The notes under the pieces are model-generated. The model searched no databases. It saw only the letters and a program-made list of their open reading frames with translations, and was not told the origin of the DNA. Of a stretch of 64,000 bases of DNA, positions 60,692-64,000 are shown piece by piece. The DNA is from Micromonospora sp. WMMD1155 (GTDB taxonomy: Bacteria > Actinomycetota > Actinomycetes > Mycobacteriales > Micromonosporaceae). Position numbers and translations under genes: made by a program. Position 1 is the stretch's first letter. Every line of letters begins with the position of its first letter. The stretch is taken from contig NZ_CP120742.1 of NCBI RefSeq assembly GCF_029581275.1, positions 2,454,501 to 2,518,500 on the forward strand. Direction: 5' to 3'.

Positions 60692-61231
60692 TTACGCCAC
60701 AAGGCCGAGGTCAGCCAACGTATAGGCCGCCCGGTACGGCAATCCGGCGGCTCGCACCGCGTCGCCGGCGCCTCGATCAACAATAACCGCCACGCCCACG
60801 ACTTCCGCCCCGGCCTCACGAAGTGCCTCGACAGCGGTCAACACACTTCCGCCTGTCGTGGACGTATCCTCCACCGCCAACACCCGGCGGCCGGCCACCT
60901 CCGGTCCCTCGATCCGTCGCTGTAGACCGTGCGCCTTGCCCGCCTTGCGCACCACGAAGGCGTCCAGGGCCCGACCGGTCGGTGCGGCGGCGTGCAGCAT
61001 CGAGAGCGCGACGGGATCCGCGCCCAGCGTGAGGCCACCGACGGCGTCGTACTCCCAGTCGGCGGTCAGGTCCAGCAACACCCGGCCGACCAGAGGAGCG
61101 GCCCGGTGATGGAGCGTGACGCGCCGCAGATCCACGTACCAGTCGGCCTCACGCCCCGAGGAGAGCACGACCCGTCCGTGGACCACAGCCAGGTCGGCAA
61201 TGAATTTACGCAGGTCGTCGTGGTCCCCCAT
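60692..61231 (-). CDS. pyrE: Orotate phosphoribosyltransferase
   Basis: PyrE (179 aa) makes OMP from orotate and PRPP. FIADLAVVHGRVVLSSGREADWYVDLRRVTLHH starts the domain. The PRPP motif is VLAVEDTSTTGGSVLTAVEALREAGAEVVGVAVIVDRG, and FVVRKAGKAHGLQRRIEG is the flexible loop with a catalytic Lys. Length and motif match the actinobacterial enzyme. The gene stands alone with no other pyr genes in the window. Confidence 0.97.
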   Translation of the reverse strand: MGDHDDLRKFIADLAVVHGRVVLSSGREADWYVDLRRVTLHHRAAPLVGRVLLDLTADWEYDAVGGLTLGADPVALSMLHAAAPTGRALDAFVVRKAGKAHGLQRRIEGPEVAGRRVLAVEDTSTTGGSVLTAVEALREAGAEVVGVAVIVDRGAGDAVRAAGLPYRAAYTLADLGLVA

Positions 61232-61400
61232 GGCGATAGAGGTTACTGCTCAAGTCTGAACGCCGTGTGCGGGGTCCACCCTGACCAGCCCGGCGGGGCA
61301 CCGATGACTGGCTATGTTCGACTACGCTCAGCTACTGGCCTGACAGCGGCGCGCCAGCAGCGCCTCGGTGACCCACGGGGTCGGACGGGCCGGTCGAGGG

Positions 61401-62210
61401 TCAGCGTTCGTCGCGACCGATGCGACCGCGAGTGTCTTTCGCGACAGCCTGGAGTAGCCGCCGTGGCGCATGCCGCATGCCCGCGACGACCATCTTGTAC
61501 TTCCACGCCGGGACGCTGACCATCTTGCCTTTGCGCAGGTCACGCAGGGCTTCGTCGACCACATCCTCGGCCCGCAGCCACAGCCATTCCGGCGTCTTCG
61601 ACATGTTGATCCCGGCCCGCTGGTGGAATTCGGTGCGGGTGTAGCCGGGACAGAGAGCCATCACGCGCACACCGAATGGTCGTGCCGAAAGGCCGACCGA
61701 CTCGCTGAAGTTGGTGACCCAGGCCTTGCTGGCCGAGTACGTCGAGCCGGGCATGGCCGCGCCGAAACCGGCTACCGAAGAGACATTTATCACTGCCCCG
61801 TCTCGCCGTTCGGTCATCGGTCGCAGCGCCGCGAGCGTCAGTCGCATGACCGCGTGCACGTTGAGCCGCAACAGGCGGGCCTCGTCCTCGGCCGTCGAGC
61901 GCAGGAACGGCTTGTTCAGGCTGATCCCGGCATTGTTGACGAGCAGGTGCACCGGGCTGCCGTCGGCGATGCGCCGCTCCACCGCGACGCAGCCGTCGTC
62001 GGTGGACAGATCCGCCGAGATGGTCTCCACGACCCGGCCGTGGGTCGATCCCAGCTCGGTGGCCATCTCGGTCAGCCGGGCGGCGTCACGGGCGATGAGC
62101 ACCAGTTGCCAACCGTCGCCGGCCAGCCGCCGGGCGAACGCCGCGCCGATGCCCGCCGTGGCCCCGGTGATCAGGGCCCGACGCTCAGCGGTCGAGGGAT
62201 CGAGCGGCAC
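61401..62210 (-). CDS. Short-chain dehydrogenase/reductase
   Basis: The 269-residue SDR (from GTG 62210, AAGGA upstream) has TGATAGIGAAFA (cofactor Gly motif), NNAGIS, the catalytic Ser in NVSSVAGFG, and YSASKA with the Tyr and Lys. The cofactor motif is followed by an Arg/Asp-containing loop (LIARDAARLTE) that suggests NADP. FNQRAGIN-like C-terminal segments belong to the oxidoreductase group often annotated as YdfG/DltE. The substrate is unknown. The upstream membrane-protein gene ends 12-14 bases away (a GTGA overlap with a longer reading is possible). Confidence 0.9.
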   Translation of the reverse strand: MPLDPSTAERRALITGATAGIGAAFARRLAGDGWQLVLIARDAARLTEMATELGSTHGRVVETISADLSTDDGCVAVERRIADGSPVHLLVNNAGISLNKPFLRSTAEDEARLLRLNVHAVMRLTLAALRPMTERRDGAVINVSSVAGFGAAMPGSTYSASKAWVTNFSESVGLSARPFGVRVMALCPGYTRTEFHQRAGINMSKTPEWLWLRAEDVVDEALRDLRKGKMVSVPAWKYKMVVAGMRHAPRRLLQAVAKDTRGRIGRDER

Positions 62211-62221
62211 GGCGGATTCCT

Positions 62222-62887
62222 TCACCTGGGCGGGTACGGGGGCGCGGGTGGCGCCGACGGCGGCTGGTACGGGGCAGGCGTGAACGCCTGTGGTGCGGAC
62301 GGCATGGTCGGTGCGGTCGAGCGGTGGCGACCGAACCAGGCGTTGGCCGCCGGCAGGACCAGCAGCGTAGCTACTACAAGGTAACCGAGCCCCTGCGCGA
62401 CGGAAAGCCCGGCGTTCAGCGGGATCCACCACGACGGGTACGCGTCGCCGATCAGCCCCAGCAGCTCGGCGACCGCCTCCTCACCGGAGCCCAGGTGCAG
62501 GGGTGCGGCCCGTTCCCCGATCAGCACCGCCACGCTGCAACAGCCGGCGAGCAGGCCCAGCCCGCTGACCACCCAGGTCGCCACCCGCGCGCCGTTGCGA
62601 CCCGCCAACAGCCCGAGGGCCAGGCCGGCGAGCACCGGCGCGGAGAGCGCGGCCACCACCGCCGACAGCACGATCGACGCCCGGAGCAGAGTCACCACGT
62701 CGGCGATCTGCTCCGGACCGGCCGAGGTGTCCCGGGCTGCGGAGCGGAACGCGTCGACCGTCCCGCCCAGCACCGCCAGGTCGACCACGGCGTACGCGAG
62801 CGCGGCGGCCGCCATCACCAGCAGCGCGACAGCGGCCAGCAGGACGACGGCGGGCCGGCGGGCCGGTGCCGATTCCGGGTACGACAC
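62222..62887 (-). CDS. Membrane protein with Pro-rich tail, paralogue A
   Basis: The 221-residue protein has about four membrane helices (AVVLLAAVALLVMAAAALAYAVV, SIVLSAVVAALSAPVLAGLALGLLAG, VATWVVSGLGLLAGCCSVAVLIG, VAQGLGYLVVATLLVLPAANAWF). A loop with GRNGARVATW separates them, and a 40-residue Pro/Ala/Gln/Tyr-rich tail ends PPYPPR. It is related to the next gene (62960), as RNGARVATWVVSGL versus RNGARITTWIVGGI shows. The family is unknown to me; cytoplasmic Pro-rich tails often bind protein partners. Confidence 0.8.
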   Translation of the reverse strand: MSYPESAPARRPAVVLLAAVALLVMAAAALAYAVVDLAVLGGTVDAFRSAARDTSAGPEQIADVVTLLRASIVLSAVVAALSAPVLAGLALGLLAGRNGARVATWVVSGLGLLAGCCSVAVLIGERAAPLHLGSGEEAVAELLGLIGDAYPSWWIPLNAGLSVAQGLGYLVVATLLVLPAANAWFGRHRSTAPTMPSAPQAFTPAPYQPPSAPPAPPYPPR

Positions 62888-62959
62888 GACGAATCCCTCC
62901 GGTAGGCGTCGGGTTGCAACCTACTCGGAGGGATCGTCGGAGTCGTGCTTATCCCTCGG

Positions 62960-63724
62960 TCAACTCGTCGACGGCGGAGTCGACCCCGGACGGTCCGCGG
63001 GCGGGGTGTCGTCCGGCCGGTTCGTGGCCGGCGGCGGGTAGCTCGGCTCGCCGCTCGACGGGTAGCCGGGCTCACCCGTCGACTGCGGGTAGCCAGGCTG
63101 ACCAGGGCCCTGCGGCTGCGCTGGGTAGCCGGCGCCCGGGGTGGGCGGCTCCCAGGCCGCGGTGGGCTTGCGGAAGAACTCGTTGGACTTCGGAAGCGCC
63201 AGCAGGATCAGCGCCGTGATCAGCGCGATCAGGCCGATCACGCCGAGCACGAGGCTGACCGGGGTGATCCAGGAGGGCAGCGCCTCCTCGACGCGGCGCT
63301 GGACCTCCTCGCCGCTCGGCCCGTCACCGCTGGCCTGTCCACCGGTGAAACCGCCGCCCGCACTGCTGACCAGGCCGAGACCGCTGCAGCAGACCATGAT
63401 GCCGCCGACGATCCAGGTGGTGATCCGGGCACCGTTGCGGCCCTGGTTGTTGAACAGAGCCAGGACGCCCAGCACGATGGCGACCAGCAACAGCACGATT
63501 GCGCCGCCGACACCGACGGCGACGAAGACGTCGACCACCTGGTCGGCATTCTCGACGGTGCTGCCCTCGTACGCGTCGCGGAGAGCGTCGCGCGTCTTGC
63601 CGATGGTGCTGAGCGTGATGATCACGCTGATCACCTGGCAGGCCAGGAACAGGTAGAGCAGATAACTGGAAATCGACACGGTGGACGGCCGCTGACGGGC
63701 CGGCGTGTTCTGGGAATCGACCAC
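62960..63724 (-). CDS. Membrane protein with Pro/Gly/Tyr-rich tail, paralogue B
   Basis: The protein has about 254 residues from GTG 63724 (GAAGGAG six bases upstream). Four membrane helices are visible (SSYLLYLFLACQVISVIITL, GGAIVLLLVAIVLGVLALF, ITTWIVGGIMVCCSGLGLV, VSLVLGVIGLIALITALILLAL), with RNGARITTW between the second and third. A 65-residue tail of Pro, Gly, Gln, Tyr and Ser follows (QPGYPQSTGEPGYPSSGEP). It is a paralogue of the preceding gene, and the two probably arose by tandem duplication. Function unknown. Confidence 0.82.
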   Translation of the reverse strand: MVDSQNTPARQRPSTVSISSYLLYLFLACQVISVIITLSTIGKTRDALRDAYEGSTVENADQVVDVFVAVGVGGAIVLLLVAIVLGVLALFNNQGRNGARITTWIVGGIMVCCSGLGLVSSAGGGFTGGQASGDGPSGEEVQRRVEEALPSWITPVSLVLGVIGLIALITALILLALPKSNEFFRKPTAAWEPPTPGAGYPAQPQGPGQPGYPQSTGEPGYPSSGEPSYPPPATNRPDDTPPADRPGSTPPSTS

Positions 63725-63815
63725 GATTCTCCTTCCCTTAAGATCGCGCCCACACCGTATCGACAACCGGCCACTTCGGCATGCCGCCGCGACCCGCGCG
63801 TCCCGTCCGTTCGGC

Positions 63816-64000
63816 TCAGCGGTCCTCGTTCGTGGGGAGGATCGTCAGATCGGCGGGGTCGAGCAGCTCGCCGCGGGCCACCCGCCACCCCTCTTCGCCG
63901 TACGCCTCGAAGGAGAGCCGCGCGGCACCACCCGACTGGTAGTCGTGGTAGCGCACGGTTCCGGCCGACGGCAGCCCGGTCTCCCCGGTGGCGGTGTAGC
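63816..64000 (-). CDS. DUF4178-like protein, C-terminal fragment
   Basis: The complement from 64000 to the stop at 63816 reads YTATGETGLPSAGTVRYHDY, a short RLSFEAYGEEGWRVARGE segment and a PADLTILPTNEDR end. The pattern (YxATGxxGLPxxGTVRYHDY with LSFE-Y-G--W-VA-G) resembles DUF4178 domains found in actinobacterial proteins of unknown function. The start lies beyond the window, so the length cannot be judged. The stop is 92 bases after the neighbouring membrane gene's start region, on the same strand. Confidence 0.65.
   Translation of the reverse strand, partial: YTATGETGLPSAGTVRYHDYQSGGAARLSFEAYGEEGWRVARGELLDPADLTILPTNEDR

Overview
The window is 64 kb of very high-GC chromosomal DNA from an actinomycete. 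The closest fit is the family Micromonosporaceae (Micromonospora, Salinispora and relatives). This is inferred from codon use, frequent GTG starts, a BldC regulator, DUF3073, valine dehydrogenase, class II aldolase beside DUF3151, LPxTG-anchored secreted proteins with SigE-family ECF sigma control, and the scattered order of purine genes. No rRNA, tRNA, insertion sequence, prophage or CRISPR array was recognised, so this looks like ordinary chromosome with a few accessory islands.

Layout. 0-9.3 kb: small secreted and hypothetical genes, an ABC-type substrate-binding lipoprotein whose two halves are in swapped order, fatty-acid oxidation enzymes (enoyl-CoA hydratase, 3-hydroxyacyl-CoA dehydrogenase), an EF-hand-like repeat protein, a methyltransferase, an F420-type oxidoreductase, bldC, vdh and DUF3073. 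9.3-10.8 kb: a two-gene RiPP locus (radical SAM/SPASM maturase plus a 75-residue precursor with a Trp/Phe/Tyr/Asn-rich C-terminus) of the multiple-cyclophane type. 10.8-24.1 kb: purine genes purM, purF, purL, purQ, purS and purB, interleaved with a sterol-carrier-like protein, a Gly/Tyr-rich membrane protein, a ComB-like phosphatase, a secreted trypsin-like protease and a YbjQ-family protein. 24.1-31.3 kb: a membrane protein with a GT2 glycosyltransferase, then divergent lipid genes (thiolase; two-domain FabG and MaoC dehydratase). 31.4-35.4 kb: a tightly packed operon of four genes, Nudix-wHTH, J-domain/pseudokinase-like protein, vWA protein and a divergent adenylosuccinate-synthetase homologue, which I do not recognise as a described system. 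35.4-38.7 kb: two DedA paralogues flanking a two-component system. 38.7-42.8 kb: TetR regulator with a clear operator, SCP2, acyl-CoA dehydrogenase and acyl-CoA ligase. 42.8-46.6 kb: purD, an AbiEi/DUF559-like gene and purA. 46.7-53.7 kb: a degenerate diacylglycerol-kinase-like protein, a Pro-rich ParA/EspI-like ATPase, DUF3151, a LOG-family protein, fba and a holin-like membrane protein. 53.8-59.1 kb: two paralogous LPxTG surface proteins on either side of an LCP-family gene and an ECF sigma gene. 59.2-64 kb: DedA, ArsR, pyrE, an SDR, two related Pro-tailed membrane proteins and the end of a DUF4178-like gene.

Functionally, the backbone holds eight purine genes (purM, F, L, Q, S, B, D, A), pyrE and fba, dispersed among lipid-catabolism and cell-envelope genes. 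The most interesting parts are the cyclophane RiPP locus, the Nudix/J-kinase/vWA/PurA-like operon with its double operator, and the swapped binding protein with the same CAG triplet at all three junctions. Many convergent gene pairs share strong bidirectional hairpin terminators, and a family of dispersed TGATCA-ended palindromes occurs in three intergenic gaps. All assignments come from reading the sequence and from knowledge of protein families; no database search was run.
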